DNA of 64,000 nucleotides from a virus, in the IMG/VR virus record IMGVR_UViG_3300045999_008996, positions 62,001 through 126,000 of that record; one strand, 5' to 3'. The position numbers and the translations under genes were made by a program. Every line of letters starts with the position of its first letter. Position 1 is the first letter of the stretch. Below the pieces are notes generated by a model that made no database searches, was not told the DNA's origin, and saw nothing but the letters and a program-made list of their open reading frames with translations. Shown here one piece after another: positions 1 to 6,810 of the stretch.

Positions 1-686
1 GCAAGACCGCCAATCATACTACCATCAATATAATCGCACCCCCATTGATTGTTGTAAATTGGATAAAGAAAGTCTACTGCTTGTTTTGAGTTACTAATCT
101 TCCATTTGTTGATAGACTCAACTGCTTTGGCAAATCCATTTATCTCAGGACCATTCTTGTACCCAATACCTTCTGCTTTGACACCGATAGCGATGAAGTT
201 GTTTTCAAACTGAACAGAATCTTCATCCCCGTAAGACAGTCCAGCGCGAACTTTATCAAGTGTGCTTGTGTTTTTACGGGTAGTGTTTAGGTCTTCAAAG
301 AGTTTTGCTTCCTTTGCAATACAATCAGACAGACTTGCATCTTCATCGTGAATATAAACGAAACAAGGAATTTCAAAGTCTTCAGGCAGTTCTGCCAGAT
401 GTGCCATAATTGCTTTGTGTTGCCCGTCCACGATTACATAAATCCCATCTGGACGCAGAGCAACAAACAAAGGTTGACATAGTTCGTTATTAAACTGCTT
501 TGCTTTCTTCAGAGTAGCAGTTTGAATAAATCTTTGGTAATCTGAACTAACACAGAGTTGGGAAACTTTCAGATAAACCAGTTTTAATTGTTTTCCTATT
601 GCACCTTTAGCAAATTTAATTTTACCTAAAGTTGCAGCGATTTCTCCCAAAGTTTTTAACTTTGGATCTTGAATATATGATGTCAT
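1..686 (-). CDS. ParB-like / DGQHR-type protein, 3' end outside window
   Basis: An open frame runs from ATG at 684-686 to the left edge; 228 codons are visible. The start has a good ribosome site (AGGAG about 6 nt upstream). Around residues 70-85 it reads LRPDGIYVIVDGQHKAIMAH, the VDGQH core of ParB/Srx-fold proteins of the DGQHR/DUF6551 kind, followed by a motif like FEDLNTTRKN. Family members include nucleases and DNA-binding regulators; whether this one cuts DNA cannot be told. It follows the promoter at 755-782 and is probably expressed early. Confidence 0.7.
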   Translation of the reverse strand, partial: MTSYIQDPKLKTLGEIAATLGKIKFAKGAIGKQLKLVYLKVSQLCVSSDYQRFIQTATLKKAKQFNNELCQPLFVALRPDGIYVIVDGQHKAIMAHLAELPEDFEIPCFVYIHDEDASLSDCIAKEAKLFEDLNTTRKNTSTLDKVRAGLSYGDEDSVQFENNFIAIGVKAEGIGYKNGPEINGFAKAVESINKWKISNSKQAVDFLYPIYNNQWGCDYIDGSMIGGL

Positions 687-754
687 TTTGTCTCCTCTGG
701 AGTTTAGAAAATAGGACTTGAGTTTATAGTCATCGTCTGATTTGGACTATAATA

Positions 755-789
755 ATTATAGCATAAAAAAGAGGGTTGTCAACCCTCCA
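755..789 (-). promoter_or_regulatory. Terminator-promoter cassette 1 (PeSL-like)
   Basis: On the minus strand a 7-bp stem (arms 771-777 and 781-787) is followed by six T's, a textbook intrinsic terminator for the small gene at 795-959. The same DNA holds a consensus sigma70 promoter: TTGACA at 777-782 inside the hairpin, a 16-nt spacer and TATAAT at 755-760, reading into the ParB-like gene. Overlap of stem-loop and early promoter is the arrangement described as PeSL mobile regulatory cassettes in T4-type phages. Confidence 0.8.
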
Positions 790-794
790 GAAAC

Positions 795-959
795 TTAACC
801 ACCTTTTTCTCGCAAACTTCGCACAAGATACTCAGTAAACTCTTCCATTTTTTCAGGAATGACAGCAGCAGGTCTTTCATTGATAGCATTTTTAAGTGCT
901 GTCATTTCTTTCCACTCATCATCTGTAAGTTTTTGATGTTTGCCTGACGAAAGAGTCAT
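795..959 (-). CDS. Small conserved phage protein, 54 aa
   Basis: ATG at 957-959 with GGGAG upstream; encodes a charged 54-residue protein beginning MTLSSGKHQKLTDDEWKEM, predicted helical, with no Cys and no membrane segment. It ends a few bases before the terminator in cassette 1. The style resembles small conserved proteins of T4-like cyanophages; function unknown. Confidence 0.65.
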   Translation of the reverse strand: MTLSSGKHQKLTDDEWKEMTALKNAINERPAAVIPEKMEEFTEYLVRSLREKGG

Positions 960-1048
960 AATTTTGCTCCCGAATACTATGATATGTTAGCATATCCATA
1001 TAAATTATCTAGACACTTAACAATCTCTTCGGGATTGCTTTACATATG

Positions 1049-1276
1049 TTAATCTTCATCATTAAAGAATGAACTAAAAGAACCTCTACTTCCTGGATTG
1101 CGAGTGTCCAGCATATCCATCAGTTCTTCAAACTTTTTGCATTGTTCAATACTCAATAGAATCTTAGAGAGTTGTTGAACTACTGTTGCCTTCTCATTGA
1201 TTGCTGCAGATTTAATTGCGGCACGAAGATGTGATTCTGCCTCCAAAAGATGATCAAGAGTTTGTTTACTCAGCAT
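1049..1276 (-). CDS. Helical hypothetical protein, 75 aa
   Basis: 75 residues, mostly helical and probably coiled-coil (residues 5-55, many Leu/Ala/Glu), with an acidic tail FFNDED. The start ATG overlaps the end of the upstream gene by 11 nt (AATGCTGAGTAA), which suggests translational coupling. The 89 bases between this stop and the next ATG show no clear terminator. Function unknown. Confidence 0.7.
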   Translation of the reverse strand: MLSKQTLDHLLEAESHLRAAIKSAAINEKATVVQQLSKILLSIEQCKKFEELMDMLDTRNPGSRGSFSSFFNDED

Positions 1277-1817
1277 TTACTTTCCTCATTTCAAAACTAC
1301 CATCATTGCGATCAATCCATTCTACAACATCACCTTCTTTAAGTCCAGCAACCTCAAGCAAATCATCAGGAAACTGAACATAACATTCGCCAGTCAGTCC
1401 ATCCATTTCAACAGGAAGTTGCCACTTTACAATTTTATCTTTCACTGGATATATGTCTCCGTCTTCACTTACAAATACCTCTTTATTATAATACTCTGCC
1501 TCTCTCAATTCATATTCAGTATCACTACCACTTTTCCAAAAATCATTCCAGGCACCTTTACATTCTGGTGAAGAATCATCTTTATCACAACTCAAGATTT
1601 CATTTAGATAATCTTGATATTTGTTATTATCAACGCCACTATGCAACAGTCCAAGAAGTTCATATGCTTCAGATGTTTTCTGTTTATATGTGTAGTAGTT
1701 TTCTTTTACCACACCCAAAATAGTGTCATAAATCTCCTTGGGTGTTGCTTCACCTGCAGACATCGCATCGTGAATCCAATTCTCAAGATTCTCAAGAGAA
1801 TACTTTTTATAATCCAT
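1266..1817 (-). CDS. Hypothetical protein with AbrB/SpoVT-like C-terminus
   Basis: 183 aa from ATG at 1815-1817; an in-frame TTG two codons upstream is less likely. Residues 1-60 are helical and acidic. The last ~45 residues (YVQFPDDLLEVAGLKEGDVV, then EWIDRNDGSFEMRKV) look like the swapped-hairpin AbrB/MazE fold: a 'LP..LLE..GLKEGD.V' strand-turn pattern ending in a short beta-strand. In cellular proteins this fold binds DNA; here that is inference. Linked in one overlapping run with its neighbours. Confidence 0.65.
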   Translation of the reverse strand: MDYKKYSLENLENWIHDAMSAGEATPKEIYDTILGVVKENYYTYKQKTSEAYELLGLLHSGVDNNKYQDYLNEILSCDKDDSSPECKGAWNDFWKSGSDTEYELREAEYYNKEVFVSEDGDIYPVKDKIVKWQLPVEMDGLTGECYVQFPDDLLEVAGLKEGDVVEWIDRNDGSFEMRKVNAE

Positions 1818-1819
1818 AA

Positions 1820-2050
1820 TCAATCTTTAGGTTTGGGTTTAGAGCAGTCGTGGCAGTAATAAGAAAAACCATCACGAAAATACTTTACCACCTGATAGTG
1901 GTCTTTGTCAAGTGGTTTTTCGACTCCACATTTATCACAAATCCTTGTCTTTCTTGATGGATTTTCGGATTCGTTTGAGTTCCTTGAGTTCCATTTTAAT
2001 ATTTTTGTAAGCAGTGTCAGCATCAATCTTATCTCCAAGTTCAAGTGCAA
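1820..2050 (-). CDS. Small zinc-ribbon protein (start uncertain)
   Basis: The C-terminal 40 residues hold two CxxC pairs (CDKCGVEKPL near residue 38 and CHDC near residue 67), a compact zinc ribbon as seen in many phage proteins. The N-terminal half of the open frame lies inside the preceding gene and looks like a shadow of it, so the true start is probably later. No ATG exists near the CDKC motif; an in-frame ATG at 2021-2023 or a rare ATT just before the first Cys are the options. Confidence 0.5.
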   Translation of the reverse strand: MHLNLEIRLMLTLLTKILKWNSRNSNESENPSRKTRICDKCGVEKPLDKDHYQVVKYFRDGFSYYCHDCSKPKPKD

Positions 2051-2114
2051 TAATAATTTCTACTCTTGTACCAAAGTGTGCTAGTGCGCGTTCGAATGAA
2101 TCTAATTCATACAT
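1935..2114 (-). CDS. Small helical protein, 59 aa
   Basis: Start chosen at ATG 2112-2114, which overlaps the preceding stop (GATGTATGA); an ATG further upstream would lie well inside the previous gene. The protein starts MYELDSFERALAHFGTRVEI and ends in a Lys/Arg-rich helix. No known domain. The end overlaps the zinc-ribbon frame. Confidence 0.6.
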   Translation of the reverse strand: MYELDSFERALAHFGTRVEIIIALELGDKIDADTAYKNIKMELKELKRIRKSIKKDKDL

Positions 2115-2328
2115 CTTTTTTACACCAATTCTCAAGAGTTAGAATATCTATACGTGCATCAACTGCATCAATAGAATTGGAGAGTTCATAGAAACAATTA
2201 CTATTCTCTACACTTTCTGCTTCAAGAATTTCGATACGTTCTTGCAATTCAATTAGTTTAGAATAGACATCATCAGCATTTTGTTTTTCATTTGGTGAGA
2301 TAAACCACTTAATAAATTTTTTAATCAT
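2107..2328 (-). CDS. Coiled-coil protein, 73 aa
   Basis: ATG at 2326-2328 sits in ATGATTAA, overlapping the stop of the upstream 59-aa gene. A short hydrophobic amphipathic N-terminus (MIKKFIKWF) is followed by an acidic coiled coil (residues 20-70, ELQERIEILEAE). It could associate with membranes through the N-terminal helix. No assigned function. Confidence 0.6.
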   Translation of the reverse strand: MIKKFIKWFISPNEKQNADDVYSKLIELQERIEILEAESVENSNCFYELSNSIDAVDARIDILTLENWCKKDV

Positions 2329-2500
2329 TATCAAGAAGTCCAACAGATTTCAAATAACGCCTGTATGACATAAAACGCCCCAGAGATGGTTGTCCTGGAG
2401 CATTTAATTGATAGCAAATCTCACAGTAGCATAACCACTCATACCAAGGAGTAGTTTTATCAAGAACGTGATAGGGATATTCTACAGTAGTTCTTTCCAA
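2321..2500 (-). CDS. Hypothetical protein, 59 aa, TTG start
   Basis: No ATG is available; TTG at 2498-2500 lies 6-7 nt after GGAGAGG and gives a 59-residue protein (LERTTVEYPYHVLDKTTPWY at the start). It has an aromatic-rich middle with two Cys (YEWLCYCEICYQL). The coding quality, the ribosome site and the tight packing with both neighbours support it. Function unknown. Confidence 0.55.
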   Translation of the reverse strand: MERTTVEYPYHVLDKTTPWYEWLCYCEICYQLNAPGQPSLGRFMSYRRYLKSVGLLDND

Positions 2501-2649
2501 AATTCCTCTCCTTTTTGAAGTGCTAATACTACAGTTGTATGTTCTCTTGCGTGCCGTTCAAGGTCTTTATTTTCAAAATAAAGATTAGACCTCTCTACAG
2601 CACAGCGAAAGATATTTGCCCAAAACTGTTGATTAGGTGTCAGACGCAT
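2482..2649 (-). CDS. Hypothetical protein, 55 aa
   Basis: Starts at ATG 2647-2649 and reads MRLTPNQQFWANIFRCAVER, with a charged helix following. Its last codons (EEFWKELL) carry the ribosome site of the next gene. Conserved-type phage small ORF; function unknown. Confidence 0.6.
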   Translation of the reverse strand: MRLTPNQQFWANIFRCAVERSNLYFENKDLERHAREHTTVVLALQKGEEFWKELL

Positions 2650-2764
2650 TTTCATTTACTTTTTTTACAGTATTATGCAATTCTTTAAGTGCTTCAATGG
2701 TTTCAGGAGTCTCTTCCCAACTCCACTCATTTCCATTCTTATCAGTAAAAGTTCTCTGTGTCAT
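2633..2764 (-). CDS. Small protein, 43 aa
   Basis: Start at ATG 2762-2764 (MTQRTFTDKNGNEWSWEETP), directly after the upstream TAA; the longer frame is a shadow. A beta-hairpin with two Trp is followed by a helix. Resembles small proteins seen repeatedly in T4-like cyanophages (recall, not checked). Function unknown. Confidence 0.6.
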   Translation of the reverse strand: MTQRTFTDKNGNEWSWEETPETIEALKELHNTVKKVNENASDT

Positions 2765-2765
2765 A

Positions 2766-2984
2766 TTAGAGTTTATAATTATCTTTTGTAGAATAAGTCT
2801 TTTCGGTAGATTTGTCAAACTCACCCTCTTGTTTTGCTTTCAAATACCAACGAGTAGCAGTTACACATTGGTCTTCAGTCAGTGAGGTAATGATGCCTTT
2901 ACCATCAGGATAATGTGATTGCCAAGTTCCCCAACTTTTATGCTCCACATAGAAAGCATCATCGTCATAAAATTGTTTACTCAT
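2766..2984 (-). CDS. Hypothetical protein, 72 aa
   Basis: Starts MSKQFYDDDAFYVEHKSWGT; its ATG is inside the stop of the upstream gene (ATGAGTAA). Rich in aromatic and charged residues, with an N-terminal beta-rich part, a helix around residues 40-55, and no membrane segment. Function unknown. Confidence 0.65.
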   Translation of the reverse strand: MSKQFYDDDAFYVEHKSWGTWQSHYPDGKGIITSLTEDQCVTATRWYLKAKQEGEFDKSTEKTYSTKDNYKL

Positions 2985-3126
2985 AATGACTCAATTGCCT
3001 CTTCAATTCTACTTTTGCGCTGGTCAAATTTCTATATAAGAATTGCTGATACTCATTACCTTCCAAGAGTTTTGTAAGGTTATCAATCTGCATTAGAGCA
3101 AGAATGAGTTTAGTCTTGTCGTTCAT
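2977..3126 (-). CDS. Small helical protein, 49 aa
   Basis: ATG at 3124-3126, overlapping the end of the preceding gene. Reads MNDKTKLILALMQIDNLTKL and continues as one long amphipathic helix. No family recognised; supported by frame, overlap and codon use only. Confidence 0.55.
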   Translation of the reverse strand: MNDKTKLILALMQIDNLTKLLEGNEYQQFLYRNLTSAKVELKRQLSHYE

Positions 3127-3268
3127 TGTTTTTCAGTTCTTCAATACGTTCCATAATGACTTTGATGAAGTCATCTTCAGTCCAGGTATTGAGAATACTT
3201 TCCGTAGGAGAAGTCTCGTCCCAACTGATGGTAAATGATTTGTCTTCATTTTCAGTTACCTCTATCAT
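3110..3268 (-). CDS. Conserved small acidic protein, 52 aa
   Basis: ATG at 3266-3268, inside the overlapping stop of the upstream gene (ATGA). The pattern 'V.ENEDKSFTISWDE..P.ESILN.WTEDDFI..I...IEEL' matches a small protein I recall as very common in T4-like cyanophages: a beta-hairpin followed by an acidic helix. Function unknown. Confidence 0.7.
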   Translation of the reverse strand: MIEVTENEDKSFTISWDETSPTESILNTWTEDDFIKVIMERIEELKNNERQD

Positions 3269-3576
3269 TTTTTGCGTTTTGTAGGGCGAGTAGTGTTTCG
3301 AGTGGAATCCACGCTGGGTTTTCGTCCTTTACTTGTACTAGAACTTCCTTTACTTTTTGGTTTAGGTTTTTGTTCCACACTTCCCTTACGTTTTTTACTG
3401 GTGTCAATGGGTTCTCCATCTCTATAGTCAATTTTCAGGTTCTTCTTATCTAGTTTATATCGGTCTAGGTGTTTTTGCAAGTCAACCGTGTCCTTAAACC
3501 AACAAATACGGTTCTCTGCTTTAACTTCCAAACGAACGCCAAAGGATTCATAAGGAAATAGTTCTGTACTAATCAT
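3265..3576 (-). CDS. Hypothetical protein with basic low-complexity tail, 103 aa
   Basis: Residues 1-55 look folded (MISTELFPYESFGVRLEVKA, mixed alpha/beta). Residues 58-103 are a Lys/Arg/Ser/Pro-rich disordered tail, so the protein could bind nucleic acid or acidic partners (inference). It overlaps both neighbours by 4 nt (ATGA). No family assigned. Confidence 0.65.
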   Translation of the reverse strand: MISTELFPYESFGVRLEVKAENRICWFKDTVDLQKHLDRYKLDKKNLKIDYRDGEPIDTSKKRKGSVEQKPKPKSKGSSSTSKGRKPSVDSTRNTTRPTKRKK

Positions 3577-3956
3577 CTTCCCGTCACATCCTCATAGTCT
3601 TGTACTTTTCCGTGTTTGAAATGTATTCTACACCGGGGCCAGTAATCACATTTTCCTTCCAAAGTTGCAGGATAAACCTCAACATAATCAGTCACATCAC
3701 AAGGTTCTACTTTACCGTGCTTTCCTGTAGGTATCCATTCATAATTCAAAAACAAACGTTTAGGGTCATAACGCTCATCATCTTCCTTAATGTCTTCAAA
3801 GGTATGAGTTTCTCTATAGGTGATTTCATACAAACACCCATCAGGTGCAATCCAATAATGACACATTGCACAAGCAAGGTCCTTAGTTTGCATTTTTACA
3901 TTTGTGAAGTTAGGTCCCAAATAATATGAAGACTTTATCTCATCAAATAATCCCAT
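3573..3956 (-). CDS. Hypothetical protein, 127 aa
   Basis: ATG at 3954-3956 preceded by a strong GGAGG at 8 nt; the in-frame ATG 13 codons upstream lacks one. Starts MGLFDEIKSSYYLGPNFTNV. Contains CAMCHYW (residues 30-36) and later CDYWPRCR, possibly a metal site. The 'YWIAPDGCLYEI' stretch suggests a beta-sheet domain. Similar proteins occur in other tailed phages (recall); role unknown. Confidence 0.7.
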   Translation of the reverse strand: MGLFDEIKSSYYLGPNFTNVKMQTKDLACAMCHYWIAPDGCLYEITYRETHTFEDIKEDDERYDPKRLFLNYEWIPTGKHGKVEPCDVTDYVEVYPATLEGKCDYWPRCRIHFKHGKVQDYEDVTGR

Positions 3957-4119
3957 CGTCTTTTCCTCCAAGTTTAACAGGAAATTCCTCATCACTCAAG
4001 TCATTATACAACAGTTTTGCAAAGATTTCATATGCAGGTTGTCTGGTTTCAATCGCAGATGAGGTTGCAACAGACCACATAATTCTCAACTGAAACTTAT
4101 CAGGTAAGGTCTTCATCAT
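3943..4119 (-). CDS. Small hypothetical protein, 58 aa
   Basis: Starts at tandem ATGs (4117-4119 and 4114-4116) that overlap the upstream stop. Reads MKTLPDKFQLRIMWSVATSS, with helices throughout. Its 3' end contains the GGAGG ribosome site of the next gene. Function unknown. Confidence 0.55.
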   Translation of the reverse strand: MMKTLPDKFQLRIMWSVATSSAIETRQPAYEIFAKLLYNDLSDEEFPVKLGGKDDGII

Positions 4120-4480
4120 TCAATTCCACATCTTTTACAAGGTCTTGCAATCGGTTCACCATAACTTCATCCATCGGAATGACCTTCTCTTTACCAGTAT
4201 CAATATCGTGAGACATTTGAAGCAAACTATCTAAGAAATATTTGGGATAAATGTCGTCTTCTAAAGAGTCCCAGAAGTATAAGATACATTGCTCCAATGG
4301 GTCATCAGAGACAAGAAGTGCATAATCTCGGTAGTTATTACCCATCAAGTCCGCCCAGTTCTTAAAGGCATACCAACAATCGTACCACCCCTGAACAATA
4401 CAGGAGTGCCAGTAGTATTCAACCCAAGACAGTTTAGTTTTCTTGGTATTAGTTCCTAGAAGTGATCTTGAGAATGTCAT
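4100..4480 (-). CDS. Hypothetical protein, 126 aa
   Basis: Starts MTFSRSLLGTNTKKTKLSWV. The centre is unusually rich in Trp, Tyr and Cys (VEYYWHSCIVQGWYDCWYAF), followed by an acidic helical half. No clear membrane helix or family. Overlaps both neighbours. Confidence 0.65.
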   Translation of the reverse strand: MTFSRSLLGTNTKKTKLSWVEYYWHSCIVQGWYDCWYAFKNWADLMGNNYRDYALLVSDDPLEQCILYFWDSLEDDIYPKYFLDSLLQMSHDIDTGKEKVIPMDEVMVNRLQDLVKDVELNDEDLT

Positions 4481-4656
4481 TAGAGATAATGCGGTTTTTC
4501 TGTATCAAATTGGTAGAACTTCACGTCTTTCATATTGAGACACATACGAACAGTTTCGTGCTCTCTGTGTTCTCTATCTGTGCCTTTATATAGTCCTCTG
4601 CGTTGATAAGCACAGCACCAGACATTATAGTAGATTTTAGATTTATCGGTCATCAT
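4480..4656 (-). CDS. Small hypothetical protein, 57-58 aa
   Basis: Tandem ATGs at 4654-4656 and 4651-4653 overlap the preceding gene. Reads MTDKSKIYYNVWCCAYQRRG, with an alpha/beta pattern. No domain recognised; accepted because it fills the gap in the overlapping series exactly. Confidence 0.55.
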   Translation of the reverse strand: MMTDKSKIYYNVWCCAYQRRGLYKGTDREHREHETVRMCLNMKDVKFYQFDTEKPHYL

Positions 4657-4852
4657 CCCAAGGTGCTCTGCGACTCAATACTCTAGCGATCTTTTCGTTG
4701 TATTGTGGTGGTTTGTTGATTGCTTCTATGAGAGTATCATATGCTTCTTGACTCACATACATCTTTGTAGGTTTCATTCCAAGATGCTTGATGCACTTTC
4801 GTTCCCATCTCCATTCTTTATACTTATGCCATAATGACATTAGAAAGTTCAT
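4643..4852 (-). CDS. Protein with TacA/DUF1778 antitoxin-like C-terminus
   Basis: 69 aa. The last ~40 residues (YVSQEAYDTLIEAINKPPQY, then NEKIARVLSRRAPWDDD) match the C-terminal toxin-neutralising segment of DUF1778/TacA antitoxins: a helix, 'PPxxNxxL..LLxRxAPWD'. The N-terminal ribbon-helix-helix DNA-binding part is replaced by a short basic aromatic helix (WHKYKEWRWERKCIKHLG). It might neutralise a GNAT-type host toxin (inference), or the likeness may be superficial. No toxin gene is adjacent. Confidence 0.55.
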   Translation of the reverse strand: MNFLMSLWHKYKEWRWERKCIKHLGMKPTKMYVSQEAYDTLIEAINKPPQYNEKIARVLSRRAPWDDDR

Positions 4853-5079
4853 CTTTTGAATACCTCAGAATAGTATGGGTCTCTGCCTGATAGATTATAT
4901 GGGTCAAACCCTGGTCGAGTCATAATCCATTCATCTTCCATTTGCATATAACCCCATGAAAGTTCTTCAAAAAATGCAAGTCTATCAATATTATCTTCTA
5001 ATTGCAAACGAAAGTCAATGCAGTTTCTCCAAGACCAGAGGGCATTTTCAATCCACTGTTTCATCTGAGTAATTAACAT
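4849..5079 (-). CDS. Hypothetical protein, 76 aa
   Basis: Start set at ATG 5077-5079 (MLITQMKQWIENALWSWRNC); an ATG five codons on and another upstream are alternatives. Trp-rich helical N-terminal half, acidic middle (EELSWGYMQMEDEW). Overlaps the next gene by 4 nt. Function unknown. Confidence 0.6.
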   Translation of the reverse strand: MLITQMKQWIENALWSWRNCIDFRLQLEDNIDRLAFFEELSWGYMQMEDEWIMTRPGFDPYNLSGRDPYYSEVFKR

Positions 5080-5236
5080 AGAGATTGTCCCCACCAATGT
5101 TTAGATGAAAAATTTGACCATTGTTGAGATAGATTCCCAACCACACAGCACGACCTTCCTCCATTACCTCATAATGAAAAAGTTTTACATTCTCTAAAAT
5201 TATTTCGTCTGGATTCTTTATAAATTTTGAGGACAT
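5048..5236 (-). CDS. Hypothetical protein, 62 aa
   Basis: Start ATG 5234-5236 (MSSKFIKNPDEIILENVKLF), the second of two possible in-frame Met codons. Predicted small beta-sheet protein. It is the first gene after promoter cassette 2, so it is probably expressed early. Confidence 0.6.
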   Translation of the reverse strand: MSSKFIKNPDEIILENVKLFHYEVMEEGRAVWLGIYLNNGQIFHLNIGGDNLYVNYSDETVD

Positions 5237-5251
5237 CAAGGTTTTCTCAAT

Positions 5252-6166
5252 TCATAAGTGTATTATACCAGAGAGGGCACCCGATTTCAAGTTCCCCTGT
5301 GCCAGTTTTTCAACTGCCACAATGTCCTTATGTCTTTTATATTTTCCTATGTAAATCCTATAGATAGAACTTTGGTCATAACCATTTTCTTTTGACCAAT
5401 TACTTAATCCACATTGAGTAATAATTTTTCCATCAGCAAAAGTAATTTTCCAATAGTTTGATTTATGATGGTTTTTTCCAATTTTTATTTTATTCTTTTT
5501 TCCTCTTCCCAAAACCCAACCTTCTCCAGGACATTTTTTGGAAAATTTGTTATTTCCATTTTCATCATTCCACCAATACTTACCTGTATTTGATTCACTT
5601 TGTTTTCTTTTTGTTTTTTCAGAATGTGATTTGCCATAAAGTGGATGATTTTCTTTTGCCATTTTACCTTTAAGAGATTCACTTATTTTTTTTCTGTGTT
5701 CTTCTGAAAGTGGTTTTCCATAAAGTATGCTATTCTCTCCTTTATGTGCATTACTTTGTTTTCTTTTGGTTTCTTCGCTATGTTTTCTTCCTAAATTATT
5801 TTCTTTTATTTTTTGTCTATGCTCTGCCGAAAGAATTTTGCCCGTATGTGCTATTCTCAATTTTTCTCTTGTTTCTTCACTTCTAATACTACCAGAAAGA
5901 CCCTCACCACCATCAGTTTTATTTCTCAAAATACCAGTTCCTAAATCTTTCCTACCAAACACGGCAATCATATACTTCTCGTGCTTAAATGCTTCTTCCT
6001 CTGTTAGGTTTTGTTTTAGAAGTATTATTCGGGATTTATCTTTTGGTGGATAAACTTCACCTCTTCCTTTTCTATATACTCTATTATCTTTACCTTTACC
6101 TATGTAATAAGGAGTTCTATCCTCTCGCAAATATGCATAGGTATAAAATCTGTTAGGATTTACCAT
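5252..6166 (-). CDS. GIY-YIG homing endonuclease with NUMOD3 repeats
   Basis: 304 aa from ATG 6164-6166 (MVNPNRFYTYAYLREDRTPY). The N-terminus holds YTYAYLRED..PYYIGKGK, the GIY-YIG nuclease core, with Arg and Glu further on (residues ~50-75). Residues ~90-190 carry at least four NUMOD3-type DNA-binding motifs (pattern SEETRRK.S.AHKG...YGKPLSEEH). Then comes KKCPGEGWVLGR and a C-terminal helical segment (residues ~235-290) like intron-encoded endonuclease repeats. It sits between unrelated small genes, as mobile endonucleases do. Its last ~20 codons run through the stem and -35 region of promoter cassette 2, giving an unusual tail (QGNLKSGALSGIIHL). A late promoter and paired arms lie just upstream. 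Confidence 0.9.
   Translation of the reverse strand: MVNPNRFYTYAYLREDRTPYYIGKGKDNRVYRKGRGEVYPPKDKSRIILLKQNLTEEEAFKHEKYMIAVFGRKDLGTGILRNKTDGGEGLSGSIRSEETREKLRIAHTGKILSAEHRQKIKENNLGRKHSEETKRKQSNAHKGENSILYGKPLSEEHRKKISESLKGKMAKENHPLYGKSHSEKTKRKQSESNTGKYWWNDENGNNKFSKKCPGEGWVLGRGKKNKIKIGKNHHKSNYWKITFADGKIITQCGLSNWSKENGYDQSSIYRIYIGKYKRHKDIVAVEKLAQGNLKSGALSGIIHL
5256..5318 (-). promoter_or_regulatory. Terminator-promoter cassette 2 (stem degraded)
   Basis: Minus-strand TTGAAA at 5285-5290, a 17-nt spacer and TATAAT at 5262-5267 give a good sigma70 promoter for the genes at 5236 and below. The surrounding sequence (AACTGGCACAGGGG...CTGGTATAAT) is clearly related to cassettes 4 and 5. Here the stem has lost pairing (GGGGAACTTG against CGGGTGCCC), so the terminator is doubtful, and the endonuclease frame reads right through it. 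Confidence 0.75.
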
Positions 6167-6177
6167 TTCTACTCTTA

Positions 6178-6271
6178 AATTGGTTCGCAATACTATTTAT
6201 ACAAGAAAAGGAGCATTTCTGCTCCTCTCCCACCTTAAAGATGCGAACCAATTAAGGTATTATTATTTATG
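6178..6271 (-). promoter_or_regulatory. Endonuclease 5' regulatory element, copy 1
   Basis: In minus-strand order: CATAAATA box (6264-6271), 10-nt spacer, arm A (6242-6253), terminator hairpin with 7-bp stem and GAAA loop followed by TTTTCTT (6209-6226), late promoter TATAAATA (6194-6201), 4-nt spacer, arm B (6178-6189), then 11 nt to the endonuclease ATG. Arms A and B are perfect 12-nt inverted complements. A second 7-bp helix (6232-6238 with 6252-6258) would enclose most of arm A in its loop. A read-through RNA can pair arm A with arm B next to the start codon; a transcript from the inner promoter lacks arm A. Confidence 0.75.
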
Positions 6272-6274
6272 TAA

Positions 6275-6571
6275 TTATTTTAAAATATCATCAACAGAAA
6301 CATAATCATAATCATCAATACAAAGTTTGAATCTTACAAAATCTAAAAAGTCCAATTCATCACACTCTGGAATATAATATTCTCCATCACCATCTCTATG
6401 AGTAAAATTAGCAAGATAATCCTCAAATACTACCATAATGGCAAGGGCACGAGAATGATCATGTTCTGTGATGGTTTTATGTGGGTGTGCCACAATTTTG
6501 GTGATACACTCAAAGAGTTCTTCACGGGTGTAAGAGAATGCTTTTGCTTCTTGGTTGAGTGTATAAGTCAT
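6275..6571 (-). CDS. Hypothetical protein, 98 aa
   Basis: Starts MTYTLNQEAKAFSYTREELF; helical N-terminal half with a conserved-looking 'HPHKTITEHDHSRAL' segment and a strongly acidic C-terminus. It precedes the endonuclease element, whose hairpin at 6209-6226 probably ends this transcript. Function unknown. Confidence 0.65.
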   Translation of the reverse strand: MTYTLNQEAKAFSYTREELFECITKIVAHPHKTITEHDHSRALAIMVVFEDYLANFTHRDGDGEYYIPECDELDFLDFVRFKLCIDDYDYVSVDDILK

Positions 6572-6810
6572 TTCAATCTTTCAAATACATTACGAATATG
6601 AGATACTGAAAGATAAAACTCTCTGGTGTTTTGTCCTCCCAATACGATTGCGTTGAGTTCTTCAAGTGCTTCGTTGATGAGTTCTTGTCGTTCTGCCACA
6701 TTCATAACTTTCTGATAATCTTCTTCAGATACTTTAGCAACAATTACTTCATTTGTTGCCTCTCGTTCGGAAGCAATCTCTAGCATTTCTTCAAGTGTTG
6801 GGTCAGTCAT
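6568..6810 (-). CDS. Acidic helical protein, 80 aa
   Basis: Start at ATG 6808-6810 (MTDPTLEEMLEIASEREATN) rather than the ATG four codons upstream, which lies inside the previous gene. Glu-rich helices, then a conserved-looking LGGQNTREFYLSVSHIRNVF segment at the C-terminus. Overlaps the next gene by ATGA. Unknown function. Confidence 0.6.
   Translation of the reverse strand: MTDPTLEEMLEIASEREATNEVIVAKVSEEDYQKVMNVAERQELINEALEELNAIVLGGQNTREFYLSVSHIRNVFERLK

Noticed and set aside
1018-1048. Terminator after the 75-aa gene
   Set aside because: Only a 5-bp stem with a 7-nt loop and no T-run.
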